Shown here: in pieces, positions 18,113-27,629 of the stretch | Position numbering within the stretch: position 1 is the stretch's first letter | Layout of the letters: each line of letters starts with the position of its first letter | Assembly: GCF_015686695.1 (NCBI RefSeq) | Contig: NZ_JADPMR010000001.1 | Coordinates: 868,001-932,000 of the forward strand | Source of the DNA: Vibrio nitrifigilis | GTDB taxonomy: Bacteria > Pseudomonadota > Gammaproteobacteria > Enterobacterales > Vibrionaceae | DNA length: 64,000 bases | Reading direction: 5' to 3' | Notes under the pieces: generated by a model | Seen by the model: only the letters and a program-made list of their open reading frames with translations | Databases searched by the model: none | Told to the model about the DNA's origin: nothing | Translations under genes and position numbers: made by a program

Positions 18113-19216
18113 TTAGCGTGTCAGTAGCTCTTTTAATCCATGAGGCTGACAGCGTAAGTATTGTGGGCTCACCGAAATGGTCGCGCCTAATTCTGCCGCC
18201 GCATGCCATGGCCAACGTGGGTCATACAAAATACCACGAGCTAAGCCTATCGCGTCGGCTTTATCTTCTACAAGAATCTGTTCTGCTTGCTTCGCATCAG
18301 TGATAAGACCAACGGCAATGACCGGCATTTCAACTGCTGCTTTAATTTGCTCGGAGAAGGGGACTTGGTAGTTCGGGCCAACCTGGATTTGCTGATGCTC
18401 AGTTAAACCACCGCTAGATACGTGAATATAGTGACAACCGCGTTTATCCAATGCTTTTGCCAACTCGATGCTTTGTTCCACATCCCAACCGTTGTCTGCC
18501 CAGTCTGTGGCACTAATACGAATACCCACCATAAACTCTTCAGGTACTGCTGATTTAATCGCATCAAATACGGCCAATGTTAAACGCATCCGATTTTCGA
18601 GGGAGCCGCCAAATTCATCATTACGTTGGTTACTAATTGGAGATAGGAATTGATGCAATAAATAGCCATGAGCAGCATGAATTTCAACGCCTTTAAAACC
18701 AGCAGCTAGAGCGCGTTTTGCACCCGCAACAAACTGATTAATGATGGTATCAATTTCGTCGGTGTTTAATGCTCTAGGCGTTGGATCTGTTGCCGCGAAA
18801 GGAACAGCGCTTGGCGCTACTGTTTGCCAGCCATTTTCATCTGTTGGTGCGATAGGCGCGCCATTGTTGTTCCATGGCTTGTCTGTTGACGCTTTACGAC
18901 CACCAGCATGGGCGAGTTGCATTACGAGCGGGGTTGAGGAGTAGCGGCCGACATTTTCCACGACATGCTGCCATGCCGTTTGGCATTCTTCGTTCCAAAT
19001 GCCTGCGTCTGCGTAGGATATCCGTCCTTCAGGAGCAACGGCGCTGGCTTCAACAATAAGCAATCCTGCACCGGATTGGGCAAGAGTTCCGTAGTGTTGC
19101 TCATGCCATGGTCTTACGACTCCGTTTTCAGCAGAGTACATACACATAGGTGCAATGATGATTCGGTTATTGGCTGTCAGTGGGCCAAATGAGATAGGTG
19201 TGAATAGCTGAGCCAC
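18113..19216 (-). CDS. namA: NADPH dehydrogenase, old yellow enzyme family (NamA/YqjM type)
   Basis: A 367-residue FMN-dependent ene-reductase with a TIM-barrel fold, reducing activated C=C bonds of unsaturated aldehydes and ketones with NADPH. The N-terminal APMCMYSA motif places the redox-modulating cysteine (Cys25) typical of the YqjM subgroup. HAAHGYLLHQFLSP carries the histidines and following residues of the FMN site, and GLARGILYDPRWPWHAA is the C-terminal family block. Length fits. The gene stands alone. The gene name rests on similarity to NamA and could be replaced by a generic OYE name. Confidence 0.88.
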   Translation of the reverse strand: MAQLFTPISFGPLTANNRIIIAPMCMYSAENGVVRPWHEQHYGTLAQSGAGLLIVEASAVAPEGRISYADAGIWNEECQTAWQHVVENVGRYSSTPLVMQLAHAGGRKASTDKPWNNNGAPIAPTDENGWQTVAPSAVPFAATDPTPRALNTDEIDTIINQFVAGAKRALAAGFKGVEIHAAHGYLLHQFLSPISNQRNDEFGGSLENRMRLTLAVFDAIKSAVPEEFMVGIRISATDWADNGWDVEQSIELAKALDKRGCHYIHVSSGGLTEHQQIQVGPNYQVPFSEQIKAAVEMPVIAVGLITDAKQAEQILVEDKADAIGLARGILYDPRWPWHAAAELGATISVSPQYLRCQPHGLKELLTR

Positions 19217-19406
19217 GTCGCCTCCTTATAGAGATTTTGTGAGTAGCCACAGAGAGTCGTAAGAAACCGTAACTCTGTGTAAGTTGTTAAGGAAGATATG
19301 GGGATAAAATTAGAAGAATAAAGGGGGAGATGATTGCCAATTTAATGATAGAAAAACCTACCATTGCCACTAAGTATGATTAACCCCAAATACTATTGAT
19401 ATGGTT

Positions 19407-19436
19407 TATACCCAAGTAACAAGGTTACTTGGGTAT
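19407..19436. repeat. perfect palindrome, member of a dispersed intergenic repeat
   Basis: The 14-bp arms TATACCCAAGTAAC / GTTACTTGGGTATA are perfect and separated by AAG. The half-site is the same word found in the other intergenic repeat copies of this window. It follows the broken mqo gene by 20 bases and could also act as its terminator stem, although no T-run follows. Confidence 0.65.
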
Positions 19437-19456
19437 AAGGTATAGAAAGCTAGGCT

Positions 19457-21044
19457 TTAAGCGTATTGAATATGGCTGTCAGGTTGCGCTTCAGATGGTT
19501 GTTCTTCTGCAGTATCAAGCTCGCCAAGATGGTGCTCTAATCCAAGTACCTCACTGGTTTGGCGTAGAACTTGTTGGTTGAGTTCTGGATCATCATGCAA
19601 GGAACGACCAAATGATGGAATCATTTCTTGGATCTTGCTTTGCCATGAATCACTTGCCATCTGTTCACCAAAACATTGCTGAAGCAAATTAAGCATAATC
19701 GCAGCAGAAGTCGATGCGCCAGGTGATGCGCCGAGCAACGCGGTTAAACTACCATCGCTAGAACTTACTAACTCGGTACCTAAACGTAGTTGGCCACCTT
19801 TCCCAGGCTCTTTTTTAATGATTTGTACGCGTTGACCTGCTTGGCATAGTGTCCAATCATTGGCTTTAGCTTGTGGGAAAAAGTCACACAGTGCTTGTGA
19901 CGATCAGCATCGCTTTGACGTAGTTGCCCAACTAAGTATTTGACTAAGTTGAAATTATGTACGCCAACTTGAGCCATGGGAACCATGTTGTATGGCGTTA
20001 ATGATTTGAACAGGTCGGTCAGAGAACCATTTTTAAGGAACTTGCTGGAAAAGCTCGCGAAGGGCCCAAACAACAACATACGCTTGCCATCAATAACTCG
20101 AGTATCAATATGTGGTACGGACATTGGTGGTGCGCCAACAGAAGCTTTGCCGTAGACTTTCGCGCTGTGTGCTTGCACAACGTCAGGATTCGTTGTGACT
20201 AAAAATTGTCCGCCAACTGGAAATCCTGCGTAATTTTTCGCTTCAGGAATGCCAGATTTTTGTAGTAGGCGTAATGAAGCGCCGCCGGCACCAATGAAGA
20301 CATGTTTGGCTTTAACTATGCGAACTTGGTTATGTTGGTTACCATCCGCAACGGCTATCGACCATGAGCACATCTGCTAAACGTTCAATATCGCGAACTT
20401 CGTGATTGAGATGTAAGTTAAAGCCAGCACTATCTTTTAGTTGGGTGATCATTTGGCGAGTGAGTTCACCGAAGTTTACATCAGTGCCGATGCGCATACG
20501 AGTCGCAGCGATGGTTTGCTTTGGATCGCGCCCAGCCATCACTTCTGGAATCCATGAAGCAATTTGTTCTGGATCTTCAGAGTAAGCCATACCATCAAAA
20601 AGTGGGCTACGGTGAAGTGCTTGATAACGCTTGCGTAAAAAGTTCACATTATCGTCGCCCCAAACGAAGCTCATGTGTGGGACACTGGTGATAAATTCAG
20701 ATGGATTATTCAGCCAACCTTGCTCGGTTAAATAGGCCCAAAATTGACGAGATATTTGGAATTGTTCATAAATAGCGATGGCTTTATCAATATTGATCTG
20801 ACCATCTTTCTGTTCAGGGGTGTAGTTAGCCTCAGCCAACGCAGAATGACCAGTACCAGCGTTATTCCAGCCGTTTGAACTTTCGAGAGCAACATCGCCT
20901 AGTCGTTCGAATAATTCAATTTTCCAATTAGGTTCTAATTGTTTTAACAAAGTTCCTAAGGTTGCGCTCATTATGCCGCCACCGATAAGAACTACGCTGC
21001 CAGCTCGTCTTCCTTTGCGTCAGAATCTTGCTGGTTCAATCCAT
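19457..21044 (-). pseudogene. mqo: malate:quinone oxidoreductase, frameshifted
   Basis: Joined frames give a full-length FAD enzyme that oxidises malate to oxaloacetate and reduces quinone at the inner membrane. Landmarks are VVLIGGGIMSATLG (dinucleotide site), ESSNGWNNAGTGHSAL, FIGAGGASLRLLQKSGIPE, and the C-terminal LLGASPGASTSAAIMLNLL. Single-base indels interrupt it near 21035, 21010, 20365 and 19903; for example, near 19903 one A is missing from a CACAAAGCA context. The start at 21044 is an inference, as the first codons need two corrections. Because conserved blocks are intact, sequencing error is plausible; otherwise the strain lacks Mqo and would rely on malate dehydrogenase. Confidence 0.85.
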
Positions 21045-21422
21045 TATGACAGTTACATTTTTCATTGGGGATTACATCTCTTCACTTGCTAATGTTCGAA
21101 TTAAACCTGTCCGCTACTTTTTTTGTCCAAACTTACCGTAAGACACACGTCAAAAAGCGATGCAATAATCAATCGCTAAATATAATGATGTTCAACTATG
21201 AAAACCGCCGGATGTTGTTTCGGAGGAAGTAAGAGCATCGAGTCTGTGTTTCATGTGGGTAAATTCACTGCTGCTTTTTGTCTACGTCAAAATTTGCTGC
21301 AGGAAACTTCAAGTCAATATACCACCATCAAAACCAGTAACAAGTGGTTACGAATTTATTAATGCTGTTTACATTGACACACACCACAAATGCGATATTT
21401 ATCACTTATGTCTTAACATAAG
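21045..21422. other. intergenic region upstream of mqo
   Basis: About 380 bases that should hold the mqo promoter. A 60-codon plus-strand frame inside has no ribosome site and low-complexity composition, and is not supported. Confidence 0.35.
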
Positions 21423-21449
21423 AAAAGGCACTTAATGTGCCTTTTTTTT
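21423..21449. terminator. bidirectional terminator beyond the PepSY gene
   Basis: The stem AAAAGGCAC / GTGCCTTTT with loop TTAAT is flanked by A- and T-runs, 17 bases past the stop codon of the leftward PepSY gene. Confidence 0.8.
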
Positions 21450-21465
21450 GTCACAGCTCATGATA

Positions 21466-22640
21466 TTAAACTAGCTCAGCCCTAACAGACGTTAACTGCC
21501 ACCGAATAACATCAAAAACACAAAATAAAATCACGCTGATTCCAAGCACTGGAAGTGCCAAACTTAATACCAAAGTTGTTAACGCAATCAGACACTTTAT
21601 TGGTATTGAAAGTGGAGCCCAAGCTTGACGTAATGGTGTAAAACCATTGCCGGCTTGTGGTCGTTTTTTTTTCCACCACATGGCGTAGCCGAAAAACGAT
21701 AATACAGCAAAGAGAAATGCCAAACAGAGCCAAAATGATCTGATTTATCAGGCCAAAAAGAACGCCCATATGGGCATCGATACCCCAGCGAATTAGCTTG
21801 GCGACTAGAGGGAATTTCTCAAACTCGGCATGGCTGATCACTGACAAATTTTGTGGATTAATTGCGACTGAATCGACTTGTGTTGGCCAACGACGATCAA
21901 TCTCTTTTACCATCCATGCTTGGTTCTTTTGGTAGGCTGGAACGATCTCAATTTTATTGGCATCAATACCAAAATGTCGCGCTGTTGCCTGTATTTCATC
22001 AAACTTTTCCGTTTGAATCGTCACTGGTACGGCTTTAGCCTGTGGGATGTGACGGCTAGGAGTAGGAGTTACCCAACCGATGGTGTGACGCCATTGGGCG
22101 CATATTAGCGCCGGCCCATTTAGACCAAGTTAATCCCGTTGCAGAAAAGAACAGGAGTCCAAGGCTTATCCATATACCGATTCGGCTGTGATTATGACGA
22201 TGACCGGGCATAGGTGTTGAACTTAGTGCGACGTTTGGGGGCCTTCTGTCGCCACCACAAGATAATGCCACCCAATGCGGCTATCCACATCCAAGAGGCT
22301 GCTAATTCACTGTAATACCTTCCGACATCACCAAGCAATAAATCTTTGTGCATAAAATCAATGGCAATTCGCAGCGGCAATACACCACTTGTACCATAAC
22401 TGGCTAACGTTCCACGTATTTCAAGCGATACGGGATCAACAAACACGGTACGGGCTCGATATTTTGTTAACGTAGGGTCACGAAAGAGTACTCGTGTGGT
22501 ATCTCCGGGCTGAGGCGCCGGACGAACAGACTTAATAGTTAATGGTTTATCAAGCGACTGCAGTGCTGCATTGACTTGTGTGCTAAGTGGGTTGAACCTT
22601 GCCTTGAGCTGGGCGGCGGTTAATTCATGATGACAGCCTT
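21466..22640 (-). pseudogene. PepSY-associated membrane protein, frameshifted and lacking its 5' end
   Basis: Overlapping frames give most of a PepSY_TM-type protein. Its blocks are a periplasmic segment, TVFVDPVSLEIRG, LRIAIDFMHKDLLLGDVGR, YYSELAASWMWIAALGGIILWW (membrane helix), WISLGLLFFSATGLTW (helix), DAHMGVLFGLINQIILALFG (helix) and a C-terminal helix. Such proteins are often tied to iron-siderophore uptake or flavin reduction. There are single-base frame changes near 22200, 22040 and 21720. The usual first membrane helix is missing: the frame begins abruptly at about 22640 next to a truncated DUF533 gene, suggesting a deletion junction. Confidence 0.7.
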
Positions 22641-22965
22641 GAGGATGATCAGCTCATGTCGAGGGTTGTGCTCATCAAAAGTAATCGTTGGGTTCGGTAT
22701 TTTTTGTTTAGCTTGATAGTCGTTGTAAACTTTATAGGCCAGAGCGCCTAAAGCTGCCGCACCACCGACTTTTAATGCAGTACTCCCCATTTTTTGGTCT
22801 TTTTTGAGCCAAGTAATGCACCAACCAAGCCACCACTGGCTGCGCCTAGACCAAAGGTTTTTAATTGATTTGTATCGGTTTTATGACTGAGTTCAGCCGC
22901 TTTTGCTTTCCTTGTTTAACAAGATCTGAATTGAGTGCCTGATTAAGAAGACTTTTTAAATCCAT
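22620..22965 (-). pseudogene. DUF533 (YebE-like) protein, 3' truncated and frameshifted
   Basis: The ATG at 22965 has GAGGTG upstream. Correcting about three single-base indels gives MDLKSLLNQALNSDLVKQGK, a glycine-zipper segment (LGAASGGLVGALLGS), GGAAALGALAYKVYNDYQ, and then RHELIILKAV, after which the frame stops. In YebE-type proteins this point is followed by a long EF-hand-like or TerB-like domain, which is absent here. The break coincides with the abrupt start of the PepSY frame, so about half of each gene seems to have been lost between them. Confidence 0.6.
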
Positions 22966-23130
22966 AGTTCACCTCATGCCATACATGCTATATCAAACAA
23001 TAGGTTTGATTTAATGTCAGTAATATAGCAATTGGAGCCTGAACCTAGGATTAATGAGGGGGTTAGGTTTGTATGTTAAGAGGCTCAGCTGTGGAGAAGA
23101 GGGTGACACCATTGGGTTAGGTGATATGTA

Positions 23131-23160
23131 TAAAAAAGGGCCGGAAACTCCCAGCCCTTT
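23131..23160 (-). terminator. rho-independent terminator of proS
   Basis: On the minus strand a GGGCTGG / CCGGCCC stem (one G-T pair) is followed by six T residues, 24 bases after the proS stop. Confidence 0.8.
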
Positions 23161-23183
23161 ATCAGTATGGCGTTAAAAGATTA

Positions 23184-24900
23184 TTACGCCAATTGAGCTT
23201 TAATGTGCTCAACGATATCAGTCATTGCGATTGGTGTTTTATCACCAGTGCGACGATTTTTGTATTCGAAGTTACCTTCATCCATACTGCGATCGCCAAT
23301 GACGATAGTGTGAGGTACACCAATCAATTCCATGTCTGAGAACATCACACCTGGACGTTCTTTACGGTCATCAAACAGCACATCAACACCAAGATCTTTC
23401 AGTTCTTGATACAGTTTTTCTGCAGCTTCTTTTACGCGCTCAGATTTGTGCATGTTCATTGGTACGATAGCCACTTGGAATGGCGCGATAGCGTCAGGCC
23501 AAATGATGCCGTATTTATCGTTATTTTGCTCGATAGCAGATGCAACCACACGGGAAACACCGATACCGTAACACCCCATTTCTAGGATAACGTTTTTGCC
23601 ATCAGGACCAAGCACGCCACAGTTCATTTTCTCAGAGTAGTTTTTACCTAGCTGGAAGATGTGACCGACTTCGATACCACGTTTTAGCATCAGTGTGCCT
23701 TTACCGCATGGGCTAGGATCACCTTCTACCAACGTTACGTAGGTCTGCTACTTTGCCTAGCTCAACGTCGCGACCCCAGTTAATACCGAAGTAGTGCTTA
23801 CCGTCGATGTTTGCGCCAGCGCCAAAATCGCTCATTACTGCAACAGTGCGGTCAACAATCACTGGTAGTTCTAGGCCTACAGGGCCAAGAGAACCTGGGC
23901 CTGCACCGATTAGAGCGCGGATTTCTGCTTCTTCAGCCATTTCTAGCGGAGATGCGACTTCTTCTAAGTGCTCAGCTTTGATTTCATTTAATTCATGGTC
24001 GCCACGAATTATCAACGCTACGATCGGTGCGTCGATTGCGTCAGATGCCTTAACAAACAGAGTTTTCACTGTTTTTTCAATCGGTAGGCCGTGTTGTTCT
24101 ACCAACTCTGCAATGGTTTTCGCGTTTGGAGTTTCAACTAGCGTCATCTCTTGAGTCGGTGCTGCTGCTTCTGCTGCAGGAGCTACTGCTTCTGCTTTTT
24201 CAAGGTTTGCTGCGTAGTCTGACTCAGTTGAGAAGGCGATAAGATCTTCACCGCTTTCTGCTAGCACGTGGAATTCTTGTGAACCATTACCTCCGATAGC
24301 ACCGCTATCTGCTAATACTGGACGGTAATCAAGACCCATACGATCGAACGCATTACAGTAAGCGGTATGCATAGCATCGTAAGATTTTTGTAGGCCTTCT
24401 TTGTCAATATCAAAACTGTAGGCATCCATCATGCAGAATTCACGTGCACGCATCACACCAAAACGTGGGCGGCGTTCATCACGGAATTTAGTTTGGATTT
24501 GGTACAAGTTCAGCGGAAGTTGTTTGTAAGAACTCACTTCATTACGAACAAGGTGAGTGATCACTTCTTCTGCTGTTGGGCTGAGTACAAAAGGACGAGT
24601 GTGACGGTCAGTAAAGCGTAATAGCTCTGGCCCCATCTTTTCAGAACGTCCAGTTTCTTCCCACAGTTCAAACGGCTGCACTACGGGCATTAACGTTTCG
24701 ATTGCCCCGGCATTGTCGATTTCTTCACGAACAATTGTTTCGACTTTACGCAGTACGCGCAGACCAGTAGGTAGCCAAGTATAAAGACCTGAAGCTAACT
24801 TACGGATCATACCTGCACGCAACATAAGCTGGTGGCTTACGATTTCTGCGTCGTTTGGAGTCTCCTTCAGAGTAGAAAGAAGATAATTACTGGTACGCAT
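23184..24900 (-). pseudogene. proS: prolyl-tRNA synthetase, one frameshift (probably a sequence error)
   Basis: The two frames (24900-23719 and 23732-23184) join into a full bacterial-type class II prolyl-tRNA synthetase of about 571 residues, which charges tRNA-Pro and edits Ala-tRNA-Pro through its central INS domain (about 220-400). The junction is within the conserved ADLRNV-VEGDPSP block, and an extra C in the plus-strand CTACC near 23729-23730 explains the break. Because proS is essential and no second copy is seen, a genuine loss is unlikely. The start, RTSNYLLSTLKETP, is the standard N-terminus. Confidence 0.92.
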
Positions 24901-24997
24901 TTATGGTATCCGTTCATCAAAGTTGAGGGGATTTATCGTGTTACTAGCGACGATAAATGGGTTATTAGCCGCTAATAATATCAGTCAAATGCTTTTG

Positions 24998-25708
24998 TCA
25001 AAAGGGGTCAATCGCAGTAACTGTTACTAAGTTGTCCTGAACGGTGAATTTCACATTTAAATCGAACAAATTTACTGCATATTCTTTACTGTCAGGTTTG
25101 TTTTTCTTATAAGCGGGGCGCGGGTCTTGCGCCAGTACTTGTTCAATAACTTGCTGCTCTTGTACACCGTTAGTTCGAGCCAAAATAGACAGCGTTGCTT
25201 CGTTACTCCAGGCCACACTGATCGTATTTGGCTGTTGTGAAGCGTAACCGCCAATGGCTTCTGGAATGGAATCCGAGTAGGGAATATATGGTTTGATATC
25301 GACAATTGGGGTGTTGTCGACCAAATCGACACTGCCTACTTCGATGTAATATTGATTGCCTTCTTTTATTACCCCTTTAAGTTCGACTGCCGACATACCA
25401 ATGCCATTGGGGCGGAATGTTGCTCTTGAGGCAAGTACTCCAATTCTTTCATTACCACCTAATCGAGGCGGGCGAACGGTTGGCTTCCATCCTGCAGCTA
25501 AATTTTGATCAAATAAAAATAAAAGCCATAAATGACTAAATTGTTCAAGTCCACGCACTGCTTCTGCGCAGTTAAGTTCATCAACCAAACGGATGCGAGC
25601 GGTTGCTGCTGGCACTAACCGCGGCTGACGAGGAACAGCAAACTTCTCTTTGTAAGGGCTTTCAACGAAAGCTATGGGGTGTACTTCGAACATATGATCG
25701 ATCATCAA
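24998..25708 (-). CDS. trmO: tRNA (N6-threonylcarbamoyladenosine37-N6)-methyltransferase TrmO
   Basis: A 236-residue SAM-dependent enzyme of the TsaA/YaeB family, which methylates t6A37 of tRNA-Thr to m6t6A. The N-terminal beta-barrel methyltransferase domain is recognisable from PIAFVESPYKEKFAVPRQ, GLEQFSHLWLLFLF, RATFRPNGIGMSAVEL and VDLVDNTPIVDIKPYIPYSD; the C-terminal extension is typical of gammaproteobacterial TrmO. Several Met codons occur at the start; the one giving MFEVHPIAFVES agrees better with the family than the longer form. Confidence 0.9.
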   Translation of the reverse strand: MMIDHMFEVHPIAFVESPYKEKFAVPRQPRLVPAATARIRLVDELNCAEAVRGLEQFSHLWLLFLFDQNLAAGWKPTVRPPRLGGNERIGVLASRATFRPNGIGMSAVELKGVIKEGNQYYIEVGSVDLVDNTPIVDIKPYIPYSDSIPEAIGGYASQQPNTISVAWSNEATLSILARTNGVQEQQVIEQVLAQDPRPAYKKNKPDSKEYAVNLFDLNVKFTVQDNLVTVTAIDPF

Positions 25709-25790
25709 TATAGAAATGCCAGAAAAAATATCACAATTTTTTTAATAAATCCCTTGCAATCAATTGAGAGTTGTTGATAATGCTTATCAC

Positions 25791-25811
25791 TTAATATGTT
25801 ATAACATAACA
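25791..25811. promoter_or_regulatory. Zur-type operator upstream of rpmE2
   Basis: The sequence AATATGTTATAACATAAC contains the 12-bp perfect palindrome ATGTTATAACAT, matching the core of the gammaproteobacterial Zur box. It lies 26-43 bases before the rpmE2 start, in position to cover the promoter. The genes downstream are the zinc-free paralogues that Zur is known to repress. Confidence 0.8.
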
Positions 25812-25835
25812 ATTTGAAACGCAGATGAGGATACC

Positions 25836-26081
25836 ATGAAAGAAGGCATTCATCCGGAATACCGTAAAGTTGTATTTCACGATACCAGCATTGATCATTA
25901 CTTTGTTGTGGGTTCTACAGTACAAACTAAAGAAACGATTGAGTATGAAGGTGAAACTTACCCATATGTGACTATTGAGGTGTCTTCTGAATCACACCCA
26001 TTCTTCACTGGTAAACAACGTGTTGCTCAACAACAAGGCCGTGTTGCGAAATTCAAAAAACGTTTTGGTCAATTTAGTTAA
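25836..26081 (+). CDS. rpmE2: 50S ribosomal protein L31 type B
   Basis: An 81-residue zinc-independent L31 paralogue. It has no cysteines at all, unlike the zinc-ribbon L31 (CxxC) of type A. Family blocks are MKEGIHPEYRKVVF, FVVGSTVQT and ESHPFFTGKQR. It replaces zinc L31 on the ribosome when zinc is scarce, releasing the metal. The gene is preceded by a Zur-type operator and followed by the equivalent L36 paralogue. Confidence 0.95.
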   Translation: MKEGIHPEYRKVVFHDTSIDHYFVVGSTVQTKETIEYEGETYPYVTIEVSSESHPFFTGKQRVAQQQGRVAKFKKRFGQFS

Positions 26082-26272
26082 GAGTGACGTGCTATCCCTT
26101 AGTTATCCTTTGATAGTGATGTCGATTTAGCGAATTTGGCATGCGCTTTGGGATAGGACGAATTACTGCTTTTGCTGCGCTGTAAAGAATGCAGAAGAGC
26201 GAAGTGTATCTGAAGTTGAAGATAAATTTTGGGCTGTGCAACGCTAGCGCAGCTAAATTTTAGGAGATCACA

Positions 26273-26398
26273 ATGAAAGTCGTAAAATCATTAAAAAGTG
26301 CTAAAAATCGTCACCCAGATTGCCAAATCGTAAAACGTCGTGGTCGTATGTACGTTATCTGCAAAACGAATCCACGTTTTAAAGCAGTGCAACGTTAA
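26273..26398 (+). CDS. rpmJ2: 50S ribosomal protein L36 type B
   Basis: A 41-residue protein (MKVVKSLKSAKNRHPDC...) preceded by AGGAG. It matches the YkgO-type L36 paralogue. It keeps only two cysteines and lacks the C-C-C-H zinc set of normal L36. It follows rpmE2 by 191 bases in the same direction and should belong to the same zinc-starvation response. A terminator follows at 26487-26525. Confidence 0.93.
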   Translation: MKVVKSLKSAKNRHPDCQIVKRRGRMYVICKTNPRFKAVQR

Positions 26399-26486
26399 TT
26401 CCAATATGACTGCTGACTATGAATCGACTCGAAGACCTGATTCATGATCGGCTTTTTGCAATACTTGCTAATGCCATAACAAGCCC

Positions 26487-26525
26487 AAAAATAGCCCTAC
26501 AACAAGACGTTGTAGGGCTATTTTA
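26487..26525. terminator. bidirectional terminator between rpmJ2 and yaiI
   Basis: A perfect 13-bp stem ATAGCCCTACAAC / GTTGTAGGGCTAT with loop AAGAC is flanked by A- and T-runs. Confidence 0.9.
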
Positions 26526-26562
26526 TGTAAATACGATCTGTTTTAAATTTACAGCTTGTAGA

Positions 26563-27012
26563 TTACCGTTTGGCTTTCGCCAGAAAACGATCGAGTTGAT
26601 TGGCAAATTCTCGACGATCGGTTTGTGACAGGCCTGCAGGTCCCCCTGTTTGAATGCCGCTCGAGCGTAATGTATCCATAAAATCGCGCATGTTTAAACG
26701 AGCGCCAATCGTTTCTTTCGTGTAGAGCTCTCCTCGAGGGTTAAGTGCATGAGCACCTTTGGCGAGGACTTCCGCTGCTAACGGAATATCAGCTGTGATA
26801 ATTAAATCACCAGATTCACAACGTTGCACAATTTCATTATCAGCCACATCAAACCCACTTTGTACTTGTAGGCGGTGGATGTTTTGTCTTTGCGGTAACG
26901 GGATTGCATGATTGGCTACGAACGTACAGTCGATACCTGTTCGCTCTGCGGCACGGATTAACGTGTCACGGATAACTTTTGGACACGCGTCTGCATCGAC
27001 CCAAATATTCAT
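26563..27012 (-). CDS. yaiI: YaiI/YqxD family protein (DUF188, PIN-like fold)
   Basis: A 149-residue protein of the UPF0178 family. MNIWVDADACPKVIRD is the conserved N-terminal acidic motif, and GDLIITADIPLA and LNPRGELYT are the other family blocks, suggesting a PIN-like nuclease fold. Its cellular role is not established. The start overlaps the stop of the upstream gene by four bases (ATGA), so the pair is translationally coupled. Confidence 0.9.
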   Translation of the reverse strand: MNIWVDADACPKVIRDTLIRAAERTGIDCTFVANHAIPLPQRQNIHRLQVQSGFDVADNEIVQRCESGDLIITADIPLAAEVLAKGAHALNPRGELYTKETIGARLNMRDFMDTLRSSGIQTGGPAGLSQTDRREFANQLDRFLAKAKR

Positions 27013-27305
27013 TCTTTGTTTCCTGATAATTGTGCTTCTAATGCGATGACACGTTGGGTTAAGTCTTGGACTTGTTGCTCGAGTTGGGTGATTTTTTCTT
27101 CAGCCGTTTTTTCTATTTGCGCCGCAATTTCGACTTTGGGAATTCGGGCTGCGCTTTTCCAAGATTTTATAGCGGAGATAATTGCAGGTATTGGCACTGA
27201 ACTACTAAGACGAGCTTTTACTAAAGCAACCGTAGGGGTTTTTCCCTGCGCTTCAATACTAGAAAAAATCTGTTTAAGCTCATCGGAGATATCTTTTGTG
27301 AGCAT
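27009..27305 (-). CDS. small putative DNA-binding protein with coiled-coil tail
   Basis: A 98-residue protein. Residues about 20-55 (GKTPTVALVKARLSSSVPIP) resemble the N-terminal helix-turn-helix of KfrA-like proteins. The C-terminus (about 60-95) is a heptad-patterned coiled coil (KITQLEQQVQDLTQRVIALEAQL). A DNA-binding role is an inference from this layout. It is translated together with yaiI. Confidence 0.7.
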   Translation of the reverse strand: MLTKDISDELKQIFSSIEAQGKTPTVALVKARLSSSVPIPAIISAIKSWKSAARIPKVEIAAQIEKTAEEKITQLEQQVQDLTQRVIALEAQLSGNKE

Positions 27306-27469
27306 AATGGTTCCCTTTGATGTAATTTTGCGGCCAGCGTAGCCAAAACTCTAGCTGTTATTCTAACGGTGAAGCCTCATAATCCCAAATAACTTCGGTA
27401 GTTCGTGAGGTGTGCACAGGTTTTTAATATGAGTGAAACGAATGGCTTAGAGCAAAAGAGGTATTTACT

Positions 27470-27487
27470 TGTAAGAGATCTCTCACA
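27470..27487 (+). promoter_or_regulatory. VarA/GacA (UvrY)-type activator box upstream of CsrB
   Basis: TGTAAG-AGATCT-CTCACA matches the GacA-family upstream activating sequence TGTAAGn6CTTACA with one mismatch. It lies about 150 bases before the inferred CsrB start, the usual distance for csrB/rsmB promoters. Confidence 0.75.
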
Positions 27488-27629
27488 TGTGTTGTAAGAA
27501 AAATCATTTTTAAATAGGGTAATTTAACTGAATATTACTTTAACTATATGATTTTATTTGTTTAATATCTACTTAATAAAACTGACACAGAATTTTGTGC
27601 TCTGAGTCCATTGTTTTAAATACTCAGAG

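Noticed and set aside
21253..21435. 60-codon plus-strand frame upstream of mqo
   Set aside because: No ribosome site, and its end runs into the bidirectional terminator.
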